Source: Saprospiraceae bacterium
GTDB taxonomy: Bacteria; Bacteroidota; Bacteroidia; Chitinophagales; Saprospiraceae
Reading direction: 5' to 3'
NCBI GenBank assembly: GCA_016717105.1
Contig: JADKGF010000020.1
Location: 3,345 to 67,344, forward strand
DNA length: 64,000 nt
Below, piece by piece: positions 37,643-46,885 of the stretch; position 1 is the stretch's first letter, and each line of letters begins with the position of its first letter. The notes beneath the pieces were generated by a model, which saw only the letters and a program-made list of their open reading frames with translations, was not told where the DNA came from and ran no database searches. The position numbers were made by a program, and so were the translations under genes.

Positions 37643-38998
37643 TTACTCCACCACCTGCTTGAGCAACCAATCTCTGTCGGGAAGTAATTTTTCATCCCTA
37701 ATGTTTTTTGCCAATTTGTTTTTAGCATTTTTGTCATATGGATTGAGTCGCATGAGCTTGCGTGTATAACGCACGATATTAGAGTAATTGGTCTTATGGT
37801 AGCCAATGATTTTTTTGCGTGTGAGATACACCTGCATGGCATCCAAATGTGAGTCCAACAATCTTTCCTGCTTGGTTTCAAAATATATTTTCAACATCAG
37901 CGTCTTGGCAAAAAGATTGGACAAATGGTCGTCTGAGTCCACATAACGCAAGGCATCTAGTGCATCCTGATATTGTTGTTTGGCATAAAAGATATTGGCC
38001 ATATTAAAATTAAAGGCGCCATCTTTTTCCTCTTTCCGCAGGTATTGCACATTGTCTGTCGATATCTGCGCCGCATCTTCATATCTGCCCATCCGTATCG
38101 CGATGGTATTGATATTGCGATACGTGTTTTTTGAAAGATAACCGTTTGTCAACAAATATTTTCTGTTGAGCGCTGTAATGTAATAATCGAGCAATTGCTG
38201 ACTAAATGCCTTGTCTCCCAGATTGTGTTTTCTGATACAATAATTGATAGCCTGAAAGTATAAGGTTTTCAGCTCTTCCGCAGGAAAAAAAGCCGTATTT
38301 TCTTCGAGATCCTTACCGAATCGCTCAAACCACATCTGTTCATCCGGTTCATAAATCATCTTGATCGCATAATAATAAAGAGAAACACAAGGTATATCTA
38401 GATACTTTTTACGGATGATATATGGCTCTAAGAAATCAATAAAATCGGTATTAATTTTTTTGGAAATTAGTGCTGACTGATGCGCTAATGAAACGATTTC
38501 CATGAGTTTTTTGCTGATGAATGCGACTTCGCTATGGGTAATAATATCTTCGGCTTCAGCATTGGAGAATCTGTTTTTTAATTGGTCAAATTGCCATCGT
38601 TCGTATTGTATATCTGAGACAAACTGAAAATAACTGGCGTTTTTTAGATCTTTACTACACTGCTTGGAAGCCCGCTGAAAATGCTCACTGAATAATTTAT
38701 CATCCTCACTGCTTCTATAATGCGACAAAAGTGATTTTTCCATAAACTCTGTGGAAGATAGTGCTTGATTTATCACGATATATTTTTCGATCATACGACA
38801 GAGATCACTCATGATTAGCCGATCTTCGACAGGAATATTTTTAGTAGCTGTACTTGATGGTGATTTTTCCAATATTTTTTGAAGATATTGCACATGTTTT
38901 ATAGAGCCATTCATCAGTTTTGTAGGTATCAAAGATAAGATCACGGCAAAATCATCTTTAGGCAAAGTAGAAATTATATGTTCTAATTTAGTGTTCAT
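37643..38998 (-). CDS. Helical hypothetical protein (TPR-like)
   Basis: A 451-residue soluble protein, predicted almost entirely alpha-helical. It has no signal peptide or membrane segment. Tyr/Leu/Ala-rich helical pairs (NFNMANIFYAKQQYQDALDA, LRYVDSDDHLSNLFAKTLML) near residues 340-395 look TPR-like. The C-terminus ends with KLLPDRDWLLKQVVE. I recognise the general type as a lineage-typical Saprospiraceae cytosolic protein, but no function is known to me. It starts at an ATG at 38998 behind a long AT-rich upstream region and precedes the nucleoid-associated gene, so the two may be co-transcribed. Confidence 0.75.
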   Translation of the reverse strand: MNTKLEHIISTLPKDDFAVILSLIPTKLMNGSIKHVQYLQKILEKSPSSTATKNIPVEDRLIMSDLCRMIEKYIVINQALSSTEFMEKSLLSHYRSSEDDKLFSEHFQRASKQCSKDLKNASYFQFVSDIQYERWQFDQLKNRFSNAEAEDIITHSEVAFISKKLMEIVSLAHQSALISKKINTDFIDFLEPYIIRKKYLDIPCVSLYYYAIKMIYEPDEQMWFERFGKDLEENTAFFPAEELKTLYFQAINYCIRKHNLGDKAFSQQLLDYYITALNRKYLLTNGYLSKNTYRNINTIAIRMGRYEDAAQISTDNVQYLRKEEKDGAFNFNMANIFYAKQQYQDALDALRYVDSDDHLSNLFAKTLMLKIYFETKQERLLDSHLDAMQVYLTRKKIIGYHKTNYSNIVRYTRKLMRLNPYDKNAKNKLAKNIRDEKLLPDRDWLLKQVVE

Positions 38999-39170
38999 TC
39001 ATGAAGTATTTACTACAAATTAATTTTATAATATATTGACTATAAATAATTTAATTAACATATTTATTATAATTATTGCTACAAATGTAATAAATTGTAA
39101 TTTTTTAACCAAATATTAACCATGATATTTGTATTGTTTTTAATCTGAAACCCAGGAATATATCTTTTTT

Positions 39171-41353
39171 ATGAAACTTTTTACATTACATATCATCTTT
39201 CTCTTGCTTCCCCTGGCAGGTATGATGGCCCAATCCTGTCCCGACACGGTCAGGCTTAAAATCATGTCGAGGTTTGACGGTCCAGACCTTACAGTGGATA
39301 TATTGGTCGAAAATTTTAAAGATATCGAAGGCTTCCAATTCGGCATGAACTATGACGTAGATATGATGAGACTCAAATTGGTTTCTTCACCCATTACTTC
39401 TTTTAATGCCGATAATTTTTCTGATAATAAAAAAGGAAATATTCGATTTTTTTGGCTCACCAATAACGCAGAATCACTACCAGATGGAACTGCCATCTTG
39501 TCTATGAAATTTTCAGCACAGCAAATTTCCAGTACAGGATTTATAAACATTAGTGATAAACAGCTACCCTTAGAATTTGTAAATAATAAACTAGAGACAC
39601 TTTGTGTCGAGACAGATTATAAAGAGATACTGTCAGACGGATATACGATTTCTGGTAGATTGATTCATGACAAACAGGAAAATTGCACCTTAGATGCTAT
39701 AGAAAAAGGGCTCAGTAATTGGATGATAGAAATGTCCAGTTTGGGTGTAAAATACTACAGAACGACTAGTGAAGACGGATCGTACACTTTTACGGTACCT
39801 AACGGAATTTATACACTCAGAGTCCTACCTAGGAATGAATACTGGCAGATTTGTGACGACGTGATCAATACTTTTGTATCAGGAAGTAATGTAACAAATC
39901 AACACTTCTTGCTCAGGAATTCCAGCCTTGTGCAAGAATAAAAACAGATATTTCTACAGCTTCACTACAGCGATGCAAGGACAATACCTACTATCTAATC
40001 TATGAAAACCAAGGTAATATCCAAGTCGATGACGTCAATATACGAGTAGATTTTGATGATGAATATATGCAATTTGTAGGAAGTAATTATCCCGATTTCA
40101 CACTCGGAGCTGGCTTTGTAAATTTCGATATAGGTACATTAGATATAAATAAAGTGGATACTATTGCAGTGAACTTACATCTTCTGTGCGACAACACCAC
40201 GGATGGGCAGACCCATTGTGTGACTGCCACTGCTACACCCAATGCTCCATGTATCGTCACACCCGAATGGTCAGGCGCCAAACTCGAATTGGAAGCATCA
40301 TGCGACCGTATAAATAACAAAGTCAAATTTTCTATCAAGAACAATGGTCTTGGTGATATGAAAAATGCAAAAACATATATCGTAACAGAAGATGATGTCA
40401 TGCGACCACCGAAAACACTTAAACTTGATCAGTTTGAAGCTTTGGATCTTGAGTTTCCGGCAAACGGAAAGACATACCGAATCATGGCTACACAAGATAA
40501 CGGCTTTCCTTTTGAGTCACAAGCAATCACAAAGGCCATCGAAGCATGTGGCACTAATTTCTCAGGTAATTACAGCAAAGGTTTTGTTACTATCTTCGAA
40601 GAAAGCGACCGTGATGTTTTTGTAGATACAGATTGCCAACAAAGTGTAACAGTTCTGGAAGAAAATGAAATGGTAGGATTTCCAATAGGATATGGAGATA
40701 CACATTTTATAAATAAAGGTACAAAAATAGATTATTTAGTCAGGTTTGACAATCCTGGAAAAGATACGGTCGATAATGTCATTATAAAATGTAAGATACC
40801 TTATGGGCTTGATATTTCTACTTTACAAATGGGATCATCTAGCCACATGTACGATTACCGTTTTAATCAAGAAAGAGATCTGGTTATCAATTTTGAAAAT
40901 ATACAATTACCAGACAGTCTCGCTTCTGATGGCAATGCAAATGGTTATGTAAAATTTAAAATTACACCATCATCTGCGCTCAATAACGGAGACAGCATTC
41001 GATTGCAAGCTAGAATTTTATACGACTTCAATACACCGGTTTATACCAAAGATGTATTTCACATTATAGGTACAGATTTTATAATCTCTGGCACAGAATG
41101 GGCTGCGATTCCATTAGATATGGGCATATTTCCCAATCCAACAACGTCAGAGATCGCAATAGATACAAGGGAAGTACAATTCGGCACAGGCAGCTATGAT
41201 CTGATCAATCAATATGGTCAGTCTATCGTTACCGGGGAATTGGTTCACGGACGAAATGGAATCCAATGTGCACATCTGCCGAATGGCGTTTATCATATAA
41301 AAATCCGATTGGATAACCAACATGCAGCAACAGTGCGCATTATAAAATTGTAA
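39171..41353 (+). pseudogene. T9SS surface protein with cohesin-like N-terminus, split by one frameshift
   Basis: Signal peptide MKLFTLHIIFLLLPLAGMMA is followed by a cohesin-like beta domain (residues about 25-150: IEGFQFGMNYDVDMMRLKLV, NNAESLPDGTAILSMKF), then a prealbumin/CNA-B-like module (YTFTVPNGIYTLRVLPRN). The first frame stops at 39941. The other frame continues seamlessly (QEFQPCARIKTDISTASLQR ... YEYMQFVG-type region), so a single-base indel near 39910-39917 separates the halves. The second half (to 41353) contains a large beta domain seen in Saprospiraceae surface proteins and a type A T9SS sorting domain (GIFPNPTTSEIAID ... GVYHIKIRLDNQ). If the indel is a sequencing error, this is one gene of about 725 residues. 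It heads a cluster of cohesin/dockerin-like proteins. Confidence 0.8.
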
Positions 41354-41427
41354 ATTTTTTTCCAATACACGTCCCTCTTCCTGTGAATTACGAAAACCAA
41401 TAAAGATGCAATATTAGGGAAACTTTG

Positions 41428-41467
41428 AAAAGATGCTGCGCCAGTAAAGACTGATGCGGCATCTTTT
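41428..41467 (+). terminator. Rho-independent terminator
   Basis: AAAAGATGCTGC pairs with GCGGCATCTTTT with one G-T/mismatch pair around an approximately 15-base loop, ending in a short T run. It follows the split cohesin-like gene. A similar hairpin follows the gene ending at 44547. Confidence 0.7.
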
Positions 41468-41514
41468 AATTCCTGATTTGAAAAAACATTTTCTAACTTA
41501 TTAACCGTACAAAT

Positions 41515-42087
41515 ATGAAATATTTAACATCAACAATGCTTTTATTTATCTTGGCACTTCAAATAAGTTTTGCTCAAACTTCTTCAGTTTCAGGCCAACT
41601 AGGAACTGGTGTAGGTATTTTATCTGGAAATCCGATTTTTACTGCAGTATTAACAAATGTACAGACAGCCGAAAGGCAAACAATCCTGCTGACACAACCA
41701 GAATTCAAATTCAACAACATAGCAAATGGATATGATTATACACTGACTATAGAACAAAAAAATGATATCTATAATGTACTTAACGGCATTTCTACATTAG
41801 ACTTGGTACTGATACAAAGACACATTTTGGGTATGCAGCTTATGCAGAGTGAATTAATGCGGATCGCGGCCGATGTCAATGGTGATAAGTATATCTCCGT
41901 TTATGATATTGTTTTATTGAGAAAATTGATTTTAGGTATTTCTAGTACATTACCTGAATCATGGCGAATCCGCAATAAGATAGATTTAAGTCAGCATGCC
42001 ATCCAAATCGTAAAGCTTTCCGAAGATGTCAACAATGCAGACTTTGTTTTAATCAAGGTAGGCGATATCAATGGAAATTCATATTAA
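41515..42087 (+). CDS. Small secreted dockerin-like protein
   Basis: A 190-residue exported protein. Residues 1-20 are a signal peptide (MKYLTSTMLLFILALQISFA). Residues about 22-80 form a small beta module (FKFNNIANGYDYTLTIEQ). Residues about 91-141 are a type I dockerin-like pair of segments: STLDLVLIQRHILGMQ (first, degenerate calcium loop) and AADVNGDKYISVYDIVLLRK (second, with D-x-N-x-D calcium ligands). The C-terminus is VGDINGNSY, with no T9SS sorting domain. It could bind the cohesin-like modules of its two neighbours. It starts 48 bp after a terminator and lies 22 bp before the next gene. Confidence 0.8.
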   Translation: MKYLTSTMLLFILALQISFAQTSSVSGQLGTGVGILSGNPIFTAVLTNVQTAERQTILLTQPEFKFNNIANGYDYTLTIEQKNDIYNVLNGISTLDLVLIQRHILGMQLMQSELMRIAADVNGDKYISVYDIVLLRKLILGISSTLPESWRIRNKIDLSQHAIQIVKLSEDVNNADFVLIKVGDINGNSY

Positions 42088-42108
42088 TATATTAAAAATC
42101 AATAAAAT

Positions 42109-44547
42109 ATGAAAAATTTAATTTTTATTATCTACTTTTTTGCCACGCAGACTATATATAGTCAAGGCAAAATTACCGCTAGGTACCAACATATTTGTGA
42201 TGATATATCCGCTATCCATGTAAAGACTTCGCTTTTCAAATCCAAAAATGGTACAACCCAACTTATCGGCGAATCTTATGAAAATCCTGCTGTTTTTGAA
42301 AACCTTGAGTCTGATGGTTTCTATACGCTGGAGCCATATGCAAGTGGAAATGGAGAACGCAGATACGGGACGAGAGATATTATCATGGCCCAATATCATA
42401 TTCTTGGTTTAAAACCTTTGAAAGATCATGCCATATATGCAGGAGATGCAAATTCGGATAGAAAATTGTCTGCTTCTGATTTGGCTGTAATGAAAAAGAC
42501 CATCTTAGGTCTCGAAAACAATGAAATATCAGACCAATTTATCATATTTAATGACTATAAAGATTCATTAAATTTAAATTTAGATAATATTGGTACTATT
42601 TATATTAATGGTGCTTCCGAACGCGATCCAGAAATCAATCTTCAAGTTGTACGTGAAGCTCGCATCGCAGATGCTTCAGGTTTATATTGCAACAATGCTT
42701 GCCCTGACATCACAAACAAATCTGTGCAGATACTCTTTGACGATATTGCAGTACAAAAAGATCAGGTAATAAGCTTTCCATTATATTTGAAAAACACCTT
42801 AAATTATCAAGGTTTAGAATATAAGTTTTACACAAAAAATGCAGAAATTATCGATGTTAAAGATCCGCAATACTTTGGATTCAACCGAATACAAAATCAA
42901 GTACATGCAACATGGATAAATCAGCATGTTTTACAAACAGCTGAACCAAGTATAAACTTAATCCAATTGACAATAAAACCACAAGTAGATGGAAAACTGT
43001 CAGAATTTTTGTTTTTAGACACCGATCACAAAAATAATGAAGCTGTAGTCTTGCAAGATGGTTGTCTGAAAATAGTGAAAAATGTGATCTTAATCCCATC
43101 CGAAAACTTCAACTACGATTGCAACATTCAATGGCCAGCTGACATAACGATTGCTAATTGTGGTGACCATTCGGGTGAGCCTAGTATGGACAATATTTGT
43201 AGCAATATTACAAGCGTAAGATATACGGATGTGTACTTGGACTATTGTAAAGTAATAGAAAGAAATTGGGTATTGACAAATTGGGCAATAAATGAAGAAT
43301 TCACCCATACGCAACTCATTACTGTAAATGAAAATTTTGACCATCGATGTGTTCAGAGTTACCACATTGAACTAGATGGTGAATCCGAAAATTTACACGC
43401 AAGAGATTTGGTGGTCGACCCGGTACCTGCCAATTTATATAGTTTTTCTCAGGATGATGGAAGTGACTCTATTCGATTGATCAGGTATGAAGCGCCTTTT
43501 TCTACAAAATTTATCGTTTATGACATCAACAATAATCAAATATGCATTGCGAAATTAGAAAAGTCACAAACAGAACTTGTAGAATTAAGCTTTAACCAAC
43601 TCATTACTGTCTTCGAGCAAAATGAAAGCTTTACCGTAAGAGCACTAGACTTTTCAAAAAATGGTGATCTATTACCTACAGGAATTTCAGACCTACAGAT
43701 TTCATATTTAGGTCAAAATTATGTAACCGAAATGAACTTTGATAAATCCTATGAAGGTAAAACATTAAAGTTTACGCTTAGATACCGTGTCAACGGAACA
43801 GTTAAAATAATTGACAATCTTTCTGCATATTTGGATACTGGGACATTTTTGAATGACTACGGACCTCTTAAGCTATATGCATATAACGACTATTTGCAAG
43901 GTGGAAAAGACTATTTTATCGAAGTGTATTCTTATAATTTTGAAAATATTTTGAGCCTACAATATGGAGTGAAGTTTAAAAATGCCACACTTGCAGCAGT
44001 CGAAAATGGAGCAATACAAGTTACATCTTCTTATAATTATGTTCATGATGAAAATATTATGCGGATGTTATGGTACGAAGTTACCAGTGTGCCAAAATCA
44101 ATAAATAGCAACACGGTGTTATTTAGATTAAAAATTGTACCTGAGATTTCGGGCTTTTTGTCTGAATTTATATTTATGGATGATAATGTCCTATTGCCAG
44201 AAGCTGTGTATGAAGGATCGAATGTTTCGGGCAAAATCCTACTAGAAATCAGATTTCCAGGCAGGACTTCCACCGATGGATTTGAGTTAAAAGATATGGA
44301 TTTTGAAGTATATCCAAATCCAGTGACAGGTGAAGAACTTTATATACATTGTATTAAAAACTTTACACCAACCGATCTCAAGTTAACAGATATTTCAGGT
44401 AAGGAATGGCCATACTTTTCATCTTGGCAACCAAACGAAAATACTATAAGTATCACCTTAAATAAGTCCTTACCTAGAGGCTTGTATATAATAAGCATGA
44501 CAGATAAAATACGGACATTTAGCAAAAAAATTGCCATAACTGAGTAA
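42109..44547 (+). CDS. T9SS surface protein with dockerin-like and two cohesin-like domains
   Basis: An 812-residue protein with a signal peptide (MKNLIFIIYFFATQTIYSQ). A small beta module about 20-80 precedes a dockerin-like pair about 86-136 (TRDIIMAQYHILGL and AGDANSDRKLSASDLAVMKK). Two cohesin-like beta domains follow: about 205-325 (VISFPLYLKNTLNYQGLEYK) and about 600-720 (KLYAYNDYLQGGKDYFIEVY). An approximately 250-residue unassigned region with Cys residues separates them. The C-terminal type A T9SS sorting domain is VYPNPVTGEELYIHC ... GLYIISMTDK. Having dockerin-like and cohesin-like modules in one protein is unusual and suggests self-assembling surface fibres. It is 21 bp downstream of the small dockerin gene. 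Confidence 0.82.
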   Translation: MKNLIFIIYFFATQTIYSQGKITARYQHICDDISAIHVKTSLFKSKNGTTQLIGESYENPAVFENLESDGFYTLEPYASGNGERRYGTRDIIMAQYHILGLKPLKDHAIYAGDANSDRKLSASDLAVMKKTILGLENNEISDQFIIFNDYKDSLNLNLDNIGTIYINGASERDPEINLQVVREARIADASGLYCNNACPDITNKSVQILFDDIAVQKDQVISFPLYLKNTLNYQGLEYKFYTKNAEIIDVKDPQYFGFNRIQNQVHATWINQHVLQTAEPSINLIQLTIKPQVDGKLSEFLFLDTDHKNNEAVVLQDGCLKIVKNVILIPSENFNYDCNIQWPADITIANCGDHSGEPSMDNICSNITSVRYTDVYLDYCKVIERNWVLTNWAINEEFTHTQLITVNENFDHRCVQSYHIELDGESENLHARDLVVDPVPANLYSFSQDDGSDSIRLIRYEAPFSTKFIVYDINNNQICIAKLEKSQTELVELSFNQLITVFEQNESFTVRALDFSKNGDLLPTGISDLQISYLGQNYVTEMNFDKSYEGKTLKFTLRYRVNGTVKIIDNLSAYLDTGTFLNDYGPLKLYAYNDYLQGGKDYFIEVYSYNFENILSLQYGVKFKNATLAAVENGAIQVTSSYNYVHDENIMRMLWYEVTSVPKSINSNTVLFRLKIVPEISGFLSEFIFMDDNVLLPEAVYEGSNVSGKILLEIRFPGRTSTDGFELKDMDFEVYPNPVTGEELYIHCIKNFTPTDLKLTDISGKEWPYFSSWQPNENTISITLNKSLPRGLYIISMTDKIRTFSKKIAITE

Positions 44548-44565
44548 GAAACTTCGCATAATTAC

Positions 44566-44604
44566 AAGATGCTGCCCCATACAGATGGTGGCAGCATCTT
44601 TATT
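44566..44604 (+). terminator. Rho-independent terminator
   Basis: AAGATGCTGCC (44566-44577) pairs with GGCAGCATCTT (44590-44600) in a perfect 11-bp stem with a 12-base loop, followed by TATTTT. It closes the cohesin/dockerin-like operon. Confidence 0.9.
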
Positions 44605-44722
44605 TTAATGAGAATGATTATTTGCATTTTAAAATATTTCTAATACTTTTTGACGCTTTATATAAACCACGGAACTTTATAATTACTAACATTGTTTAAA
44701 TTCTCAATTGCATAAAGAACTC

Positions 44723-45274
44723 ATGTCAACAGAAATAGCAGAAATCCGCCAACTCCTTAAGGAATTAGTTATCTCACAAAAAGAAACTGATGCAAAGTTT
44801 AAAGAAACTGACGCAAAGTTTCAAGAGACAAATAAAAAAGTAAAGGAAGCCTTTGACCTTTTTACATCACAATGGGGCAGACTCATGGAGAGCCTCGTAG
44901 AAGGTGATATCATTCGCATCTTCAATGAACGAGGTATCAAAGTGCAAGATACTTCTACTCGACGTAAAGGTAGCTATCAAGGGGAAAACTATGAATTCGA
45001 CATTATCGCACACAACGGCAAGGAAACTGTAATAATCGAGGTCAAAACCACACTTCGTGTTAGCGATGTAAAATCTTTTATCAAAAAACTCCAAAAAGCA
45101 CGTACATATCTTCGTATGGACGATGATGAGGTTATTTATGGCGCCATCGCATATCTTCAGGCTGATGCGGGTAGCGAGATCTTTGCCCAAAAGGAAAAGC
45201 TTTTTGTCATAAGGGCTACTGGTGATTCTGCTGCTATCATTAATCAACCAGATTTTGTAGCGGAGAAGTTTTAA
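44723..45274 (+). CDS. PD-(D/E)XK nuclease-like coiled-coil protein, copy 1
   Basis: A 183-residue protein from the ATG at 44723 (the frame opens 15 bp earlier at TTG). An N-terminal coiled coil carries tandem 7-residue repeats (KETDAKF twice, then QETNKKV, residues about 20-45). Residues about 70-165 show a PD-(D/E)XK nuclease-like core: GIKVQDTSTRR, then YEFDIIAHNGKETVIIEVKT, where Asp and the Glu-x-Lys form the catalytic signature, then VKSFIKKLQKARTYL. It resembles small DUF3782-type proteins, often scattered in bacterial genomes with unknown function. The duplicate at 45389 differs by few residues (LQKARTY against LPKARTY; NQPDF against NQSDF). Confidence 0.8.
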   Translation: MSTEIAEIRQLLKELVISQKETDAKFKETDAKFQETNKKVKEAFDLFTSQWGRLMESLVEGDIIRIFNERGIKVQDTSTRRKGSYQGENYEFDIIAHNGKETVIIEVKTTLRVSDVKSFIKKLQKARTYLRMDDDEVIYGAIAYLQADAGSEIFAQKEKLFVIRATGDSAAIINQPDFVAEKF

Positions 45275-45388
45275 ATTTGAAAACTTAAAATATTCAATTC
45301 AGATTTTTTACACCTTTGCATTCCATATTTAACCACGGAACTTTATAATTACTAACATTGTTTAAATTCTCAATTGCATTAAGAACTC

Positions 45389-45961
45389 ATGTCAACAGAA
45401 ATAGCAGAAATCCGCCAACTCCTTAAGGAATTAGTTATCTCACAAAAAGAAACTGATGCTAAGTTTAAAGAAACTGATTCTAAATTTAAAGAAACTGATG
45501 CCAAGTTTCAAGAGACAAATAAAAAAGTAAAGGAAGCCTTTGACCTTTTTACTTCACAATGGGGCAGACTCATGGAGAGCCTCGTTGAAGGTGATATCAT
45601 TCGCATCTTCAATGAACGAGGTATCAAAGTGCAAGATACTTCTACTCGACGTAAAGGTAGCTATCAAGGGGAAAACTATGAATTCGACATTATCGCACAC
45701 AACGGCAAAGAAACCGTAATAATAGAAGTCAAAACCACACTTCGTGTTAGCGATGTAAAATCTTTTATCAAAAAACTTCCAAAAGCACGTACATATCTTC
45801 GTATGGACGATGATGAGGTTATTTATGGTGCCATCGCATATCTTCAGGCTGATGCGGGTAGCGAGATCTTTGCCCAAAAGGAAAAGCTTTTTGTCATCAG
45901 GGCTACTGGTGATTCTGCTGCTATTATTAATCAATCAGATTTTGTAGCGGAGAAGTTTTAG
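45389..45961 (+). CDS. PD-(D/E)XK nuclease-like coiled-coil protein, copy 2
   Basis: A 190-residue near-twin of the gene at 44723-45274, with the same FDIIAHNGKETVIIEVKT active-site-like segment. It has three rather than two KETD(A/S)KF heptads in the N-terminal coiled coil, which accounts for the 7-residue length difference. Most other differences are silent or conservative, so the duplication is recent or homogenised. The start is the ATG at 45389. The upstream 58 bp are also duplicated, so the copies probably share the same promoter and leader. It is followed after 105 bp by truA. Catalytic activity is inferred from motif spacing only. Confidence 0.8.
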   Translation: MSTEIAEIRQLLKELVISQKETDAKFKETDSKFKETDAKFQETNKKVKEAFDLFTSQWGRLMESLVEGDIIRIFNERGIKVQDTSTRRKGSYQGENYEFDIIAHNGKETVIIEVKTTLRVSDVKSFIKKLPKARTYLRMDDDEVIYGAIAYLQADAGSEIFAQKEKLFVIRATGDSAAIINQSDFVAEKF

Positions 45962-46066
45962 TTGATTTAAATTTCTTTGCTAATAAGACTATCCCAGCAG
46001 TTTATCCCGTTCAAAATAACTTATTGACATTTCTTCCCACTACATTTGTGCAAATAATCGAAATGT

Positions 46067-46840
46067 ATGAGATATTTTCTCCATTTGGCATACAATGGAG
46101 CCGCATATAATGGCTGGCAACGACAACTCAACGCGCCACATAGTGTACAGCAGGTTTTAGAAGCCGCAATTTCAAAGCTCACAAACCAAAAAATCACAGT
46201 AATGGGTTGTGGTCGCACAGATGCAGGCGTACATGCAGATCAGTATTTTGTCCATGTTGATTTTGATCAGATACCGAAACCAGATTTCTGTTTCAGACTC
46301 AATAAGATCTTGCCATTAGACATCATAATTTATGATATAATACCTGTGCATGATCGGGCACATACACGGTATGATGCAATCTGTCGAAGCTATGCTTATT
46401 TTCTGCATTTAGACAAAGATCCGTTTTTGGCACCTTTTAGTGCTTACTATGAAGTTAATTTAGATTTGGAAGCTATAAAACCTGGTTTGGACCAAATAAA
46501 ACAGATGACCGACTTTAGATATTTGTGCTTAACACCTGATCGTATAAAAAGTACTATTTGTATGGTTTCACAAGCTGAAGTCTCGACAAGTCTTAATGGT
46601 AGGCGATGGTGTTTTCGATTCACCGCTAATAGATTTTTAAAAGCGATGATACGACTGACAGTTGCAAGATTGATCCTATTGGGAAGTGGAAAGATAGACC
46701 TTGAGACATTTATTGCTATCAACACGGGCAATCACAAACTCAAGATTCCTGCATTGGCATATCCGCAGGGTTTGCATCTTACAAATATTGAGTACCCATA
46801 TCTAAGCATCAAACCAAAAACATCGATTGACCTTTTGTGA
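46067..46840 (+). CDS. truA: tRNA pseudouridine(38-40) synthase TruA
   Basis: A 257-residue enzyme that converts U38-U40 of tRNA anticodon arms to pseudouridine. The catalytic Asp52 lies in GCGRTDAGVHA. The N-terminal YNGAAYNGWQRQ segment and the RFTANRFLKAMIR motif near residue 185 are family signatures. Length is normal. The start MRYFLHLAYNG is the family N-terminus. It stands between the duplicated nuclease-like genes and a TMTC-like membrane protein, 45 bp upstream of the latter, so these two may share a transcript. It is cytoplasmic. Confidence 0.95.
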   Translation: MRYFLHLAYNGAAYNGWQRQLNAPHSVQQVLEAAISKLTNQKITVMGCGRTDAGVHADQYFVHVDFDQIPKPDFCFRLNKILPLDIIIYDIIPVHDRAHTRYDAICRSYAYFLHLDKDPFLAPFSAYYEVNLDLEAIKPGLDQIKQMTDFRYLCLTPDRIKSTICMVSQAEVSTSLNGRRWCFRFTANRFLKAMIRLTVARLILLGSGKIDLETFIAINTGNHKLKIPALAYPQGLHLTNIEYPYLSIKPKTSIDLL

Positions 46841-46885
46841 ATAATTATTGAGACTTACGCTGTATATTTGCCTTAAAATGATATT

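Larger units (their letters stand above)
44665..45961 (+). repeat. Tandem gene duplication, 666-bp unit
   Basis: The segment from AACCACGGAACTTTATAATT at 44665 recurs at 45331, so both genes and their upstream regions are duplicated in tandem. Nucleotide identity is very high across the whole unit. The main difference is an extra 21-bp KETDSKF codon block in the second copy. Confidence 0.95.

Noticed and set aside
37551..37670. 40-residue N-terminal extension of the nucleoid-associated protein
   Set aside because: It overlaps the upstream gene's coding end and does not resemble the family; the ATG at 37550 is a better start.
39171..44547. Classical cellulosome cluster
   Set aside because: No glycoside hydrolase or carbohydrate-binding module is encoded with the cohesin/dockerin-like proteins.
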